Positions 52,311-62,700 are shown, counted from the stretch's first letter. The stretch: 64,000 nucleotides of DNA from Streptomyces coeruleorubidus (GCF_008705135.1 NZ_CP023694.1:2790001-2854000), one strand, 5' to 3'. Made by a program: numbers and translations. The notes: generated by a model from the sequence alone, not told the origin.

Positions 52311-52365
52311 TTCGGGCGGGTTTCCGAGCGGGTTCCGGGCGGGCTTCCGGGCGGGCTTCCGGGCG
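52311..52365. repeat. Five tandem 11-12-bp repeats after the sigma factor gene
   Basis: Units of the form TTCCGGGCGGGC run directly up to the sigma-factor stop codon, preceded on the plus strand by a run of T (52305-52312). They lie in the gap between the mce promoter and the sigma factor stop and may act in termination. Confidence 0.7.
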
Positions 52366-53460
52366 CTACGGAAGCGGGCTCGGCGTGGGCACGGAGAGCG
52401 AGGCGGACGGTACGGCGGGAGCCTCCGGAGCTTCCGGGACCGCAGGGACCGCTGTGCCGGTCGGCGCGGCGGTGGGCTCCACCGGCAAGTCGGGGATGTC
52501 GGGCACCTGCGGGACCTCCGGCGCGGACAGTGCGGGCAGCGGCGACACTGGGGGCACCTCAGGAACGTCCGGAATGTCCGGGACCTCCGGCAGTGGCGGC
52601 ACCGACGGCACCGACAGCGGAAGGAACGATTCGCCCACGGAAGACTCGGCCGCTCCGGGCTCGGCTGCCGCAGCCGTGGGCCCATTCCCCCGAGGCGTAC
52701 GCTCCCCTCCACCGCTGTCCGGCCGGACCGCCTCGGCACCCGGAGAGGCAACGGCGGGCCGAGGCGGCCTACCACCCCCGCCCCCGTCTCCGCTGCCGTC
52801 GAGGGCGTACGGCAGCACGAACCCCGCCACCGCAAGGGACGCCGCCGTCGAGGCGACCGCCACGGCCTGGGCCCTGCCGACTCCGCGCGGCCGTCCCCAC
52901 CCGATCAGGAACAGCGCGAACCCGAGCGTGGCGGCCAGCGACTGCCGCAGGGTCCGCCGGGCGCGGGCCAGCAGCGACTCGACGGTCCGGTAGCTCAGCC
53001 CCATCCGGACGGCGACCTGGCCGACGTCCAGGTCCTCCGACTTCAGCCGCAGCGCCTCGGCCTGCCGCGCGGGCAGCTCACCACTGCGCACCGCCAGCCA
53101 CTTCGCCTCGGCCCGGTCGCACACCGCCTCCTCGACGGGCACCGGGCCGGGGGCGATGAGTGTCGGGCTGGTCCGCACCTCGGCCTCGCGGTTCACCTGC
53201 CGGTAGCGGTCGACGCACAGCCGCATCGTCACCGTCGTCAGCCAGGCCGCGAGCCGCTCCTCGTCCAGGTCGGGACGCTCAGCGGCGCGCAGCATCGCCT
53301 CATGCACCGCGTCCTCGGCGTCCTCCGGGCTCATCGACCTGCGCCGGGCCACCTTGAGGAGGTGCTCGCGGTGGCTCCACATACGCCGCCACCGCTCGTC
53401 GGCCGCGGTCACCTCCGCAGGTGTCTCTGCGGGCATGTCCGCAGGCATGTCCGTCGCCAT
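52366..53460 (-). CDS. ECF-type RNA polymerase sigma factor with C-terminal membrane segment and proline-rich tail
   Basis: The 364-residue protein has a sigma-70 region 2 (about residues 24-92, MSPEDAEDAVHEAMLRAAERP) and a region 4 (about 126-173, LDVGQVAVRMGLSYRTVESLLARARRTL). Unlike ordinary ECF factors it continues with a hydrophobic stretch (176-188), a transmembrane helix (about 198-220), a glycine-rich linker and about 130 residues of Pro/Val/Asp repeats such as PDIPDVPEVP. The tail should lie outside the cell, so the sigma factor is probably tethered and regulated through it. No anti-sigma gene is adjacent. The ATG at 53460 follows GAAGGGG. Confidence 0.87.
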   Translation of the reverse strand: MATDMPADMPAETPAEVTAADERWRRMWSHREHLLKVARRRSMSPEDAEDAVHEAMLRAAERPDLDEERLAAWLTTVTMRLCVDRYRQVNREAEVRTSPTLIAPGPVPVEEAVCDRAEAKWLAVRSGELPARQAEALRLKSEDLDVGQVAVRMGLSYRTVESLLARARRTLRQSLAATLGFALFLIGWGRPRGVGRAQAVAVASTAASLAVAGFVLPYALDGSGDGGGGGRPPRPAVASPGAEAVRPDSGGGERTPRGNGPTAAAAEPGAAESSVGESFLPLSVPSVPPLPEVPDIPDVPEVPPVSPLPALSAPEVPQVPDIPDLPVEPTAAPTGTAVPAVPEAPEAPAVPSASLSVPTPSPLP

Positions 53461-53516
53461 GAGGGCCCCTTCGCGCTCGCCCACCGGTCTCGTGCTGTCC
53501 GGCGGTGGGCGACATT

Positions 53517-53535
53517 ACCGCCCAGTATCGGCGGT
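53517..53535. terminator. Short hairpin between transglycosylase and sigma genes
   Basis: ACCGCC (53517-53522) pairs with GGCGGT (53530-53535) across a seven-base loop. It follows the transglycosylase stop by 35 bases on the minus strand and precedes the sigma-factor start by 57 bases. It could be a weak terminator or an operator. Confidence 0.35.
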
Positions 53536-53569
53536 TGTGGAGGGGGAGACGGTCATCGAGTCCGCGCTG

Positions 53570-54598
53570 TTACTGGTGAGCGGGGCACCGCTGGGCAGCA
53601 GGTCGGGGGCAGGGAGCTCCAAGTCCGGGTCGGGGCGGGGAGTCGTGGCTCGTCCGGCTTCTCGGGGTCGGGGGCGGGGCGGGTTCTGGCCGGGCCGGGG
53701 AGGCAGGGGTCGCCGGACTGCGGGACGGCGGGGCACTCGGCCGGGCGGAGGGTGTCGGCGAGGCCTGCTTCGGCTTCGAGGGGGACCGCGACGGCTCGGG
53801 GCGTGGGGAGGAGGTCCCGGGGACGGGCCCGGCGGATCCGTCCGGCACCACCCGGTGCCCTTCCAGGAAGTACGTGTACCAGGCCCTGACCGTGCGCAGA
53901 TAGGCCGCCGAGTGGTTGTAGCCGAGGATCGCGCGGTCCAGCTGGGCGGGAACGGACAGGTCCCGGCCACCGGCACACAGATACCGTCCGGCGGCGAGTG
54001 CCGCGTCGAAGACGTTGTTCGGATCCGTGCGCCCGTCGCCGTTGCCGTCCGCGCCCCAGCGGGCCCAGGTCGACGGGATGAACTGCATCGGCCCGACCGC
54101 GCGGTCGTACGCCGTGTCCCCGTCGTGGGCGCCGCCGTCGGTGTCCCGGATCAGCGCGAAGGCCACGCCGTCCAGCCGCGGCCCGAGGATCGGCGCCAAG
54201 GTCGTACCATCCGACGCCACCCTGCCGCCCCGCGCCTGCCCCGACTCCACCTGCCCGATCGCCGCCAGCAGCTGCCAGCGCAGCCTGCAGCCGGGTGCCT
54301 CACGCGCGAGCCGGTCCTCGGCCCGCCGGTAGGCGGCGAACACAGTCGCCGGCAGCGCACCACCCACCTCGACCGCGTTTCTACCGCCCGCGCGCTTCCC
54401 GGCCCGCAGCGGCGGAAGCTCGGTCCGGTACGGCGCGTCGCCGGACACGCTCGGCCCGTCCTCGACGGATGCCTGACCGGCCGCCGGTGCGGAGGCCCGC
54501 GCCGACACCGCCCCCGGCGCCTGCGACGCGGTGAGCGCCGCCATCGCCATCACTGCGGCGGCCGTACCTCTGACGCGTCTGCCCCTGTTCCCTGCCAC
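53570..54598 (-). CDS. Secreted lytic transglycosylase (SLT-fold)
   Basis: A 342-residue exported enzyme that cleaves peptidoglycan glycan strands. A Sec signal (RRVRGTAAAVMAMAALTASQA) leads into a linker. The catalytic domain covers roughly residues 85-250, with the catalytic Glu in LLAAIGQVESGQ and the family motifs AVGPMQFIPSTWARWGADGNGDG and NVFDAALAAGRYLC. The C-terminal roughly 80 residues are Pro/Ser/Arg-rich and disordered. The GTG at 54598 follows GGGAGGGGAG. Its promoter region repeats the element found before the mce operon, so it is probably co-regulated with lipid import. Confidence 0.9.
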   Translation of the reverse strand: MAGNRGRRVRGTAAAVMAMAALTASQAPGAVSARASAPAAGQASVEDGPSVSGDAPYRTELPPLRAGKRAGGRNAVEVGGALPATVFAAYRRAEDRLAREAPGCRLRWQLLAAIGQVESGQARGGRVASDGTTLAPILGPRLDGVAFALIRDTDGGAHDGDTAYDRAVGPMQFIPSTWARWGADGNGDGRTDPNNVFDAALAAGRYLCAGGRDLSVPAQLDRAILGYNHSAAYLRTVRAWYTYFLEGHRVVPDGSAGPVPGTSSPRPEPSRSPSKPKQASPTPSARPSAPPSRSPATPASPARPEPAPPPTPRSRTSHDSPPRPGLGAPCPRPAAQRCPAHQ

Positions 54599-54630
54599 GT
54601 CCCGCTCCCCTCCCTGCGAGCTTTCTGTCG

Positions 54631-54665
54631 TCTGCTCTACGGGGGAGGGGGGGTGGGTCCGTCGC
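54631..54665 (-). promoter_or_regulatory. Putative ECF promoter of the transglycosylase gene
   Basis: On the minus strand: GCGACGGAC (54665-54657), a 16-base spacer, then GTAGAGCAGA (54640-54631), 32 bases before the GTG start. It is near-identical to the element before the mce operon. Confidence 0.65.
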
Positions 54666-55205
54666 GGGTTTTGCGCACGCTGCGGGCGGAGCCGGTACGG
54701 CGCGGAGTGGGAGCGGCAGACGAGTCGGGCTGTACGCCGGGGAGAGTCTTCGCAGGCTATGACCTGCACAAACATGCCACGCGATCACTCCTACAGCTCC
54801 TTTGACGGCTATGTGAGCGCAGGTGCGCTCGCTCCCTCGTTGAAAGTCGCGCGCCCCGTGGCGAGGAACCGCGGCCGACAACATCCAGGCCCCTCGGCTC
54901 TGAGGCGGTCTCCACAGATCGCCTGCCGCGCCCTGTCGGTACGGGGGGAGAACAGCCAGCTTCGTCCCTGTGGAAGCAGGCGTTCCAAGCCCGCTCACCC
55001 TGGTCAGCCCTCTTTGACCGGTGCATACGGCCTTCGACTTGAAGCGATGTCCATCGAGTGCACGCTTTCTTGCGCTGCGGGCAAGGCACCCATAGGCGTG
55101 GTGGTGCGGAGTTGCGCACGCGGCGGACCGCGTCAGCCGGATCGGCTAGCTTGTTGCTGAACCTCTTCTGCAGCCCCGCCCGGCGAGCCCGACCAAAGGA
55201 CAGAC
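54666..55205. other. Intergenic region at the left edge of the defence locus
   Basis: No gene is supported in these 540 bases. A perfect palindrome GAGCGCA-GG-TGCGCTC lies at 54815-54830. GC content falls compared with flanking genes in about 54760-55100. Promoters for the transglycosylase (minus) and kinase (plus) must lie here. No tRNA or attachment-site repeat is recognised. Confidence 0.5.
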
Positions 55206-56480
55206 GTGCAGACGACGCCGCTCAGCCCCGAAGATCCGGCACAGATCGGCACCTTCGAGCTGTTGGGCCGGATCGGCCACGGCGGCATGGGACAGGTGTA
55301 CCTGGGCGAGTCTCCAGGCGGTGAGCCGGCCGCAGTGAAGATCATCAAACCGTCGGTCGTCGATTCGACCACCCGACTGCGTTTCGCGCAGGAGATCGAG
55401 ATCCTGAAGACGGTCTGGGGCGCGCGGATCGCGCAGCTCCTCGACGCGGACGCGGAGGCGGAGCAGCCCTGGCTGGCGACCGAGTACGTGGAGGGACCTG
55501 ACCTCGGCAAGCATGTGGTGACGCACGGCCCGCTGCCCGCGCTCCTTGTCCTGTCGCTCGGCGCCACTCTCGCCGAGGGTCTGGGTTATGTGCACAAGCA
55601 GGGACTGCTGCACCGGGATCTGAAGCCCGCGAACATCCTGCTCGGCCCGAACGGTCCCAAGATCATCGACTTCGGCCTCGCGGTCTTCGCCGAGTCGAGC
55701 GCCTCCCTCACCGCCGCCAACACCGTCGTAGGAACCCCGTCCTGCATGCCGCCCGAGCAGGCCAACGGTGTGAAGCCGCTGACGAGCGCCGTCGACGTGT
55801 ACGCACTCGGTACGGTTCTGCTGTTCGCCGCGACTGGCCACCTGCCGTACCACGCGAACAACATCCACGTGCTGTTCCACATGGTGACCGATCCTGCGAC
55901 CGCCCCCGATCTGACCGGGGCGCCGCCCGAGCTGGTCCCCCTCCTGACGGCCATGCTGTCCCACAACGCTCAGGACCGGCCCACGATCACCGAGGTCGTC
56001 CAGCAGTGCCGTGGCCTGGTCGAAGCTCAGGGCCTGAAGCTCGCTCAGGCACGTAGGCGTCTCACCACCTACACGGCGGCGCCACCCCAGGACTTCCCGA
56101 CGCTGCTGCCGGTGCCGGTGCCGGAAAGCGCTACGCCTCCGGCCGTCCCCGTTGCATCCGATCCGGCAACCACGCAGCTCCATGACGCACTGCCGACCGC
56201 ACCCGGGGTAGCGGAGGAACCCGCTCCGGATACCCGGCCGACCATGCGCCTGGCCGCGCCACAGCAGGCAGCGCAGGCCGAGCCGCCCCCTCGACCGGCG
56301 CCTGCGGTCCCGGTGCCTCAGGACACAGAGGATCAGCAGAGCGCTCAGAACGCACAGGACATGCCACGGCGGCCCCGCCGCACCGGTCGGACCCCGGCCC
56401 GTTCCCTGCGCCATTCCGCCCAGGCCCGCCGCACCGCCCAGCAGCTGCGCGAGACCTACGCGGCGCTCGCCGCGTTCTGA
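55206..56480 (+). CDS. Serine/threonine protein kinase (PknB-type, soluble)
   Basis: The 424-residue kinase has a complete catalytic domain over about residues 16-275: glycine loop GRIGHGGMGQVYLG, AAVKII with the ATP lysine, HRDLKPANILL with the catalytic Asp, and DFGLAV for metal binding. The activation segment reads VGTPSCMPPEQA. The remaining 150 residues are proline-rich, with a basic C-terminal helix (RRTGRTPARSLRHSAQARRTAQQLRE). No transmembrane helix or PASTA domain is present, unlike house-keeping Streptomyces kinases. The GTG at 55206 follows AAAGGA. It sits 210 bases before the DrmD-like helicase on the same strand and may act in the same defence system. Confidence 0.9.
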   Translation: MQTTPLSPEDPAQIGTFELLGRIGHGGMGQVYLGESPGGEPAAVKIIKPSVVDSTTRLRFAQEIEILKTVWGARIAQLLDADAEAEQPWLATEYVEGPDLGKHVVTHGPLPALLVLSLGATLAEGLGYVHKQGLLHRDLKPANILLGPNGPKIIDFGLAVFAESSASLTAANTVVGTPSCMPPEQANGVKPLTSAVDVYALGTVLLFAATGHLPYHANNIHVLFHMVTDPATAPDLTGAPPELVPLLTAMLSHNAQDRPTITEVVQQCRGLVEAQGLKLAQARRRLTTYTAAPPQDFPTLLPVPVPESATPPAVPVASDPATTQLHDALPTAPGVAEEPAPDTRPTMRLAAPQQAAQAEPPPRPAPAVPVPQDTEDQQSAQNAQDMPRRPRRTGRTPARSLRHSAQARRTAQQLRETYAALAAF

Positions 56481-56690
56481 GCCACATCCCGCGCACCGCT
56501 CCAGGTGCCTCCCCCGGCACACCCCCCGCCGCGCACCATTGACCTGCGGGTCTGCCCCGGTGAGGGTGGTTCACGCGCTTTGCCGCCCATACGGCACAGT
56601 GGAGCGGTACAACAGCGTGAGCGGCAGGTCTGCCCGAGCCGGGCGGCGACCGCGACAACAGCACAGCACGACGGACACGGGAGGCAGCGG

Positions 56691-59624
56691 GTGACCGCCC
56701 AGCAGAGCAGCACCGCACCGGTCGGCCCTCGCCCCGAGGAGGAGGACCAGTTTCCGGCAGGCGCGCAGGTCTTCGTGCGCGACGAGGTGTGGCTCGTGCG
56801 GAACTCCGTACGCACCGAGCACGACGGGGCCAAAGTCGATGTCGTAGGCGTGTCCGACTTCGTACGGGACCAGGAGGCCGTGTTCTTCACCGGCCTGGAC
56901 ACGATCGAGCTGATCGACCCCCGCCGTACGAAACTGGTCCGGGACGAGTCGTCGACCTTCCGCCGCTCCCGTCTCTTCCTGGAGGCGGTCCTCCGCAAGA
57001 CCGCGCTGCCGCAGTCCGAGCGCCGGCTGGCCCTCGCCGACTCGTTCCTCCTCGACTCCCTCCCCTACCAGCGTCGCCCCGCAGAGCTGGCCCTGTCGGG
57101 CCGCAACCTGCGCCCACGGCTGCTGATCGCCGACGTGGTCGGTCTGGGCAAGACCCTGGAGATCGGTCTGACGCTGGCCGAGCTGATCCGGCGGGGGCGT
57201 GGCGAGCGGATCCTGGTGGTCACCCCACAGCATGTCCTTGAGCAGTTCCAGCACGAGCTGTGGACCCGGTTCGCGATCCCTCTCGTGCGGCTGGACTCGG
57301 TCGGCATCGAGCGGATCCAGCGGGAGATCCCGGCGGGCCGCAACCCGTTCACTTACTTCAAGCGGGTCATCGTCTCGATCGATACCCTGAAGAACACTGA
57401 CCAGTACAAGCACCACCTGGAGCGGATCAACTGGGACGCGGTCGTCATCGACGAGTCCCACAACCTGATCAACCGCGGCTCCCTACGCAACCAGCTCGCG
57501 CAGATCCTCGCTCCGCGCACGGACGCCCTGATCCTGGCCTCCGCGACCCCGCACAACGGTGACGCGAAGTCGTTCGCGGAGCTGATCAGCCTCCTCGACC
57601 CGGCGGCGATCCGCGATCCGGAGCACTACCGCGCCGAGGACATCGAGCACCTCTTCATCCGCCGTACGAAGATCAGCCCTGAGGTCCGCGAGCAGATGAA
57701 GGGCCAGTGGGCGGACCGGGGCCCCTCCCAGTCGGTACGGTGCGCGGCCACCCCCGCCGAGGAGAAGATCTTCGAGGAACTGGCGGCAGTGTGGCTGCCC
57801 GGCGAGAACGGCACGTCGGTAAGCGGCGTTCCCCTCTTCCCGTACACGCTGCTGAAGTCGTTCCTGTCCTCGCACGCCGCTCTGAAGGCGACGGTGGCCG
57901 CGCGCATCAAGACGCTGGAGAAGAAGGACGACCCGACGGCGACCCGCGCCGAACTCGACGCGCTGCGCACGCTCCAGGAGCTGGTGGCGCCGATGACCGA
58001 GGCGGACTCGGCGAAGTTCTCGGCGCTGGTCGAGCAGCTGAAGGCGATCGGTGTCGGCCCGAAGTCGGACGCGCGGATGGTGGTCTTCTCCGAGCGGGTG
58101 CAGACCCTGGAGTGGCTGCGTACGGTGCTCCCGGCGGCGCTCGGTTTCCGGGGCCGGGCGGCCGAGGAGTCGACGCGGGTGATGCACGGCGGCCTTTCGG
58201 ACGAGCAGCAGATGCAGTGCGTGGAGGACTTCGGCCTGGCGGACGCGCCCGTGCGCATCCTGCTGACCGGCGACGTGGCGTCCGAGGGCGTCAACCTGCA
58301 CCGCCAGTGCCACCAGCTGATCCACTACGACGTGCCGTGGTCGCTGATCCGCATCGAGCAGCGCAACGGCCGTATCGACCGGTACGGGCAGGCGCACCAG
58401 CCGCAGTTCCGCGCGCTGATCCTCACCAGTGAGGTGGAGGGTGCGAAGGACGACACGGTAGTGGCGGAGCGGCTGCTGGACCGTGAGGACCAGGCGCACC
58501 GGGCGCTGGGCACGGCCGAGGCGGTGACGGGCCTGTACCGGGCGGAGGCCGAGGAGAAGTCCCTCATCCAGGATCTGCTACGCGGCCGTACGGTGGACGA
58601 GTCACTGGACGCGCACCGGGCGGAGGCCGAGGCGGACGCGGCCATGGACGACTTCCTCGCGGACTTCTTCGGTTCGGTGGGTGACGCCGAACCAAGCGCG
58701 GGGGACGGCGATCCGCAGGACGCCGAAGGAAACGGTGCCGACGCGGCGACACCGGGCGGGGCGGGGACAGGAGCTGGCAACGCGGTGGTGCCGCGCCTGT
58801 TCACGTCGACCGCCGAGTTCCTCGACGAGGCACTGCGCGAGGTGTTCCCCGACGCGACCACCAGCCTGGATCTGCACCGGGACACCGAGTCGGGCCTGCT
58901 GTCCTTCCGCCCGCCCACCGACCTGGTACACCGTCTCAAGGCGCTCCCGCTGGACTACGTACGCGAACAGCGCCTGCGGGAGCGGCTGTTGGTGACCTTC
59001 AACCGCCGGCTCGCCGAGCACTCCCTGAAGCGGGCCCGCGAGTCGTCCACGTCCAGCTGGCCGGAGATCTCCCTGCTCACGGATCTACATCCGGTGGTGG
59101 AGTGGCTGACGGACAAGGTCCTGGTACGCCTGGGCCGCCAGGAGGCCCTGATCATCACGGCGGACGTGCCCGAGCCCACCTATCTCATCCAGGGCGTCTA
59201 CTCCAACGCGTTGGGCCGTCCGACCGTCGTCAAGTGGATGGGCGTGACGCGGGGCGGCACGGTCGAGGACGACATGGTGGGTCTGCTGCGCCGCTCCGGG
59301 GTCGGACCGACCATGGCCAACCCGATGCGCCACGGCGAACCGGTGACCGCGCTGGAGGCCGGCATCCCCGACGCGCTGGCCGCTGCCGAACGGTTCCTCG
59401 ACCAACACCGTGACGCCTGGGACGAGCCGCTGCGCAAGCCGATCGACGACTACAAGGCACGCCTGGGCGACTGGGAGCAGCCCACCCTGGCCGGCGAGCG
59501 GACGAAGAAGTCGCTCGCCTCGCTCGCGGACTCGCTGCTGACCACCGGCCGCCCGCTGATGCGGGTCCTCGCCGTCCTGGTCCCCGATCCGGAAGCGCCC
59601 TCGCATCCGCCGTCCACGGCCTGA
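56691..59624 (+). CDS. drmD: SNF2-family helicase, DISARM DrmD-like
   Basis: A 977-residue superfamily 2 ATPase. The first RecA domain shows Walker A DVVGLGKT at residues 148-155 (the usual second residue Glu is Val) and a DESH box at 254-257, with SATPHNGD as motif III. The second domain has ASEGVNLHRQCHQLIHYD and the arginine-finger motif QRNGRIDRYGQ near residue 560. Long N- and C-terminal extensions match DrmD, the SNF2-like helicase of class 1 DISARM phage defence. The GTG at 56691 has GGGAGG five bases upstream. A large adenine methyltransferase follows after 78 bases, as drmMI does in that system. Confidence 0.82.
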   Translation: MTAQQSSTAPVGPRPEEEDQFPAGAQVFVRDEVWLVRNSVRTEHDGAKVDVVGVSDFVRDQEAVFFTGLDTIELIDPRRTKLVRDESSTFRRSRLFLEAVLRKTALPQSERRLALADSFLLDSLPYQRRPAELALSGRNLRPRLLIADVVGLGKTLEIGLTLAELIRRGRGERILVVTPQHVLEQFQHELWTRFAIPLVRLDSVGIERIQREIPAGRNPFTYFKRVIVSIDTLKNTDQYKHHLERINWDAVVIDESHNLINRGSLRNQLAQILAPRTDALILASATPHNGDAKSFAELISLLDPAAIRDPEHYRAEDIEHLFIRRTKISPEVREQMKGQWADRGPSQSVRCAATPAEEKIFEELAAVWLPGENGTSVSGVPLFPYTLLKSFLSSHAALKATVAARIKTLEKKDDPTATRAELDALRTLQELVAPMTEADSAKFSALVEQLKAIGVGPKSDARMVVFSERVQTLEWLRTVLPAALGFRGRAAEESTRVMHGGLSDEQQMQCVEDFGLADAPVRILLTGDVASEGVNLHRQCHQLIHYDVPWSLIRIEQRNGRIDRYGQAHQPQFRALILTSEVEGAKDDTVVAERLLDREDQAHRALGTAEAVTGLYRAEAEEKSLIQDLLRGRTVDESLDAHRAEAEADAAMDDFLADFFGSVGDAEPSAGDGDPQDAEGNGADAATPGGAGTGAGNAVVPRLFTSTAEFLDEALREVFPDATTSLDLHRDTESGLLSFRPPTDLVHRLKALPLDYVREQRLRERLLVTFNRRLAEHSLKRARESSTSSWPEISLLTDLHPVVEWLTDKVLVRLGRQEALIITADVPEPTYLIQGVYSNALGRPTVVKWMGVTRGGTVEDDMVGLLRRSGVGPTMANPMRHGEPVTALEAGIPDALAAAERFLDQHRDAWDEPLRKPIDDYKARLGDWEQPTLAGERTKKSLASLADSLLTTGRPLMRVLAVLVPDPEAPSHPPSTA

Positions 59625-59702
59625 GCCCCGCGCCGCCCACCCACGGCCCGGCCCTCGCCCGCCAGACTTCCCGACCTGTGATTCCCTGAGAAGAGACCGG
59701 AC

Positions 59703-62700
59703 ATGACGTACGACTCCCTGGTCAACCGAGGAGACTACTTCTCGGCGCACTACCTCGCCGAAGTGCTGCCCAAGGACCTCAAGTCGGGACTACTGGCCAC
59801 CTGGAAGCAGCGCGAGGACGAGGCGAAGGCGGAGGCCGAGCGGGCGGCCACGGCGGGAGCCGACGCGACGTCCGAAGCGGCACCGGGGGAACCGGACGCC
59901 GACGCCCTGCCGGTCACCCCGCGCGCGGGCCTGCGTGAGCTGCGCCGCCGCTACTTCCGGGCCCGTTCCTCCTTCGCCCTGCCCGAGGACGAGGACGGTA
60001 CGGCCGCCGCCCAGGACACCGAGGACGACTCGGCGACGTACGACTCCCCCGCCTGGTGCGAGCGGGTCCGCGCCCTGAACGCAGAGGTGCTGCGCGCGCT
60101 CGGATACGACGCCAAGCCGCGCACGATGACGGTCACGCGCGCCGACCAGCCGTACGAGGTGCGGGTGGCGCACGCCGAGAAGGGCCTGGTCGCGGTCGAC
60201 TGCGGCTGGGCCGCCGAACCGGACGCCGCCCTCGACCCGGAGGGCCCCGGCCGCCTCCTGGAGCCGGTACCGCTGGACGGCCGGAACACCGTACCGACGG
60301 GCTCGAAGCTCGCCTCGTTCCTCTTCGCCTGCGAGGACGCGCCCCGCTACGTGCTGCTGCTGGTCGGCGGGGTCGTCGTCCTCGCGGACCGGATGGTGTG
60401 GGGCGAGGGACGCTACCTCGCGGTCTCCCTGGACGCGGCCCTGCAACGCAACGACACCAAGGCGGGCGGCGAACTCGACACGATCGCCGCCCTGTTCGGC
60501 GCGGACTCGCTGCGCACCCCGGAGGAGGGCGGCGAGAACCCTCTCTCCGAACTCGTCGACAAGTCCACCAAGCACGCGGTGGGCGTCTCCAGCGAGCTGC
60601 GCGACGGTCTGCGCCAGAGCGTCGAGCTGATCGCGAGCGAGGTCCTGGCCCGGCTGCGCGAGCAGGGCGTACGCCCAGAGGACATCGGCGAACTGTCCGA
60701 CCTCGGCAAGCAGTTGACTCGCGAGTCGCTCCGCTACCTCTACCGCATTCTGTTCCTGCTCTACGCGGAGGCCCGCCCCGAGCTGGGCATCCTGCCCGCC
60801 GACTATCCCGAGTACCAGCAGGGCTACGGCCTCGGCCGCCTCGGCGAACTGATCGCCGAACGCGACCTCGTCGACGAGAAGTCCCGGCAGGGCACATACC
60901 TGTACGAGTCCCTGGACCTGCTCTTCCGCAAGGTGCAGGAAGGCTACCGCTCCCGCCGGACGCACGGCGTCGCAGCCTTGGAGACGGACGGCGTAGAGAC
61001 GGACGCCAAAACCAGCGAGGACGTGGGCCTGCGCTTCGAGCCGCTGCACTCCAAGCTGTTCGAGCCGGAGTCGATCCGGCTGATCGGCCTGGGCGCGATC
61101 CAGCACCCCCACGACGGGTACGACGAGGACGACGCCGAGGCCGGCCCTGAGAGCTCAGGCCGCCTCCTGGACACCCGCCTGCGAAACGCCACCCTCTACA
61201 AGGTGCTGCGCCTGCTGATGATCACCCGCGGCAAGAAGGGCGAACGCGGCGGCTTCATCTCGTACGCCCAGCTCGGCATCAACCAGCTCGGGGCCGTGTA
61301 CGAGGGCCTGATGTCGTACAACGGCTTCATCGCGGCCGACAACGAGGATCTGTACGAGGTCGCGAAGGGCGGAGATCCGAAGGACGGTTCCTGGCTGATC
61401 CCGAAGTCGAAGATCGACGACTATCCGAGCAACGTGTTCGTGTACCGCCGCGACGAGGAGACCGGCGAGGACGTCCGCGTCACCTATGAACCCGGCTCGT
61501 TCGTCTACCGCCTCTCCGGCCGCGACCGCCAGACCTCCGCCTCGTACTACACCCCCGAGTCCCTCACCAAGGTCACGGTCCAACTGGCCCTCCAGCACCG
61601 CCTGGACCAGGACGGTACGACGACCGAGGCGCGCGAGCTGCTCGACTGGAAGATCTGCGAGCCGGCGCTCGGCTCGGGCGCGTTCCTCAACGAGGCCATC
61701 AACCAGGTCGCGGCGGAGTACCTGCGCCGCCGCCAGGAGGAGTTGGGCACGCCGATCGACACGGAGAAGTACGCGATCGAGCTCCAGAAGACCAAGGCAT
61801 ACATCGCCCTGCACAACTCCTACGGCGTCGACCTCAACGAGACGGCCGTGGAGCTGGCAGAGGTATCTCTGTGGCTCAACACCATGCACCCCGGCATGGA
61901 GGCCCCGTGGTTCGGCCTCCACCTGCGGCGCGGCAACTCGCTGATCGGCGGCCGACGTGAGGTGTATCCGCCGGAGAAGCTGAAGAAGGCGGCCTGGCTG
62001 GGGACCACGCCCGAGCGTTTCCCCCTCACGGAGGCGGCGAACGGCCTCCCGGTGACGGTGACCGAGCGCACGACCCGGAGCGGATCGGTGCAGCGCGTCA
62101 CCGAGAACGCCGTCCACCACTTCCTCCTCCCCGCGAAGGAGTGGGGCGCGGTCGCGGCCGAGAAGGAGGCGAAGGCGCTCTCCCCGGAGGCGGCGCGCAC
62201 GCTGGGCAACTGGCGCAAGATGATCACGCGCACGCCAACCGCCAAGCAGTCGGAACGCCTTCAGGCCCTGGCCCGACGGGTCGAGTTCCTGTGGGAGCTG
62301 GTCGTACGGCGCCTGGAGATCTCCGAGCGGGACATTTCACGCCGGATCGACGTGTGGGGCACGGAGGACGGCTGGCTGCGGTCACCGGAGGTCGCGGTGC
62401 AGCGGGAGAAGGTCGTCGCCGACCTGACGGCGCCGAACACTCCGTACTGGCGGCTGAAGACGCTGATGGACGCGTGGTGCGCGTTGTGGTTCTGGCCGGT
62501 GCAGGAGGCTGGGCTGCTGGACGGAACGGCGGCGGTGTACCAGCGGGGGGCTGAGGAGCTTCCTTCGGGCGCTGTGGCGCAGGGTCTGCGGGCGGCGGAC
62601 GAGTCTGGCGTGCTGATGTCCTGGGAGACGACCGACCTCTTCGGCGAAGTGACGGGGGCCGGTGAGCTGACGGCGGCCTCGGTGGAGCGACGGCGTACGG

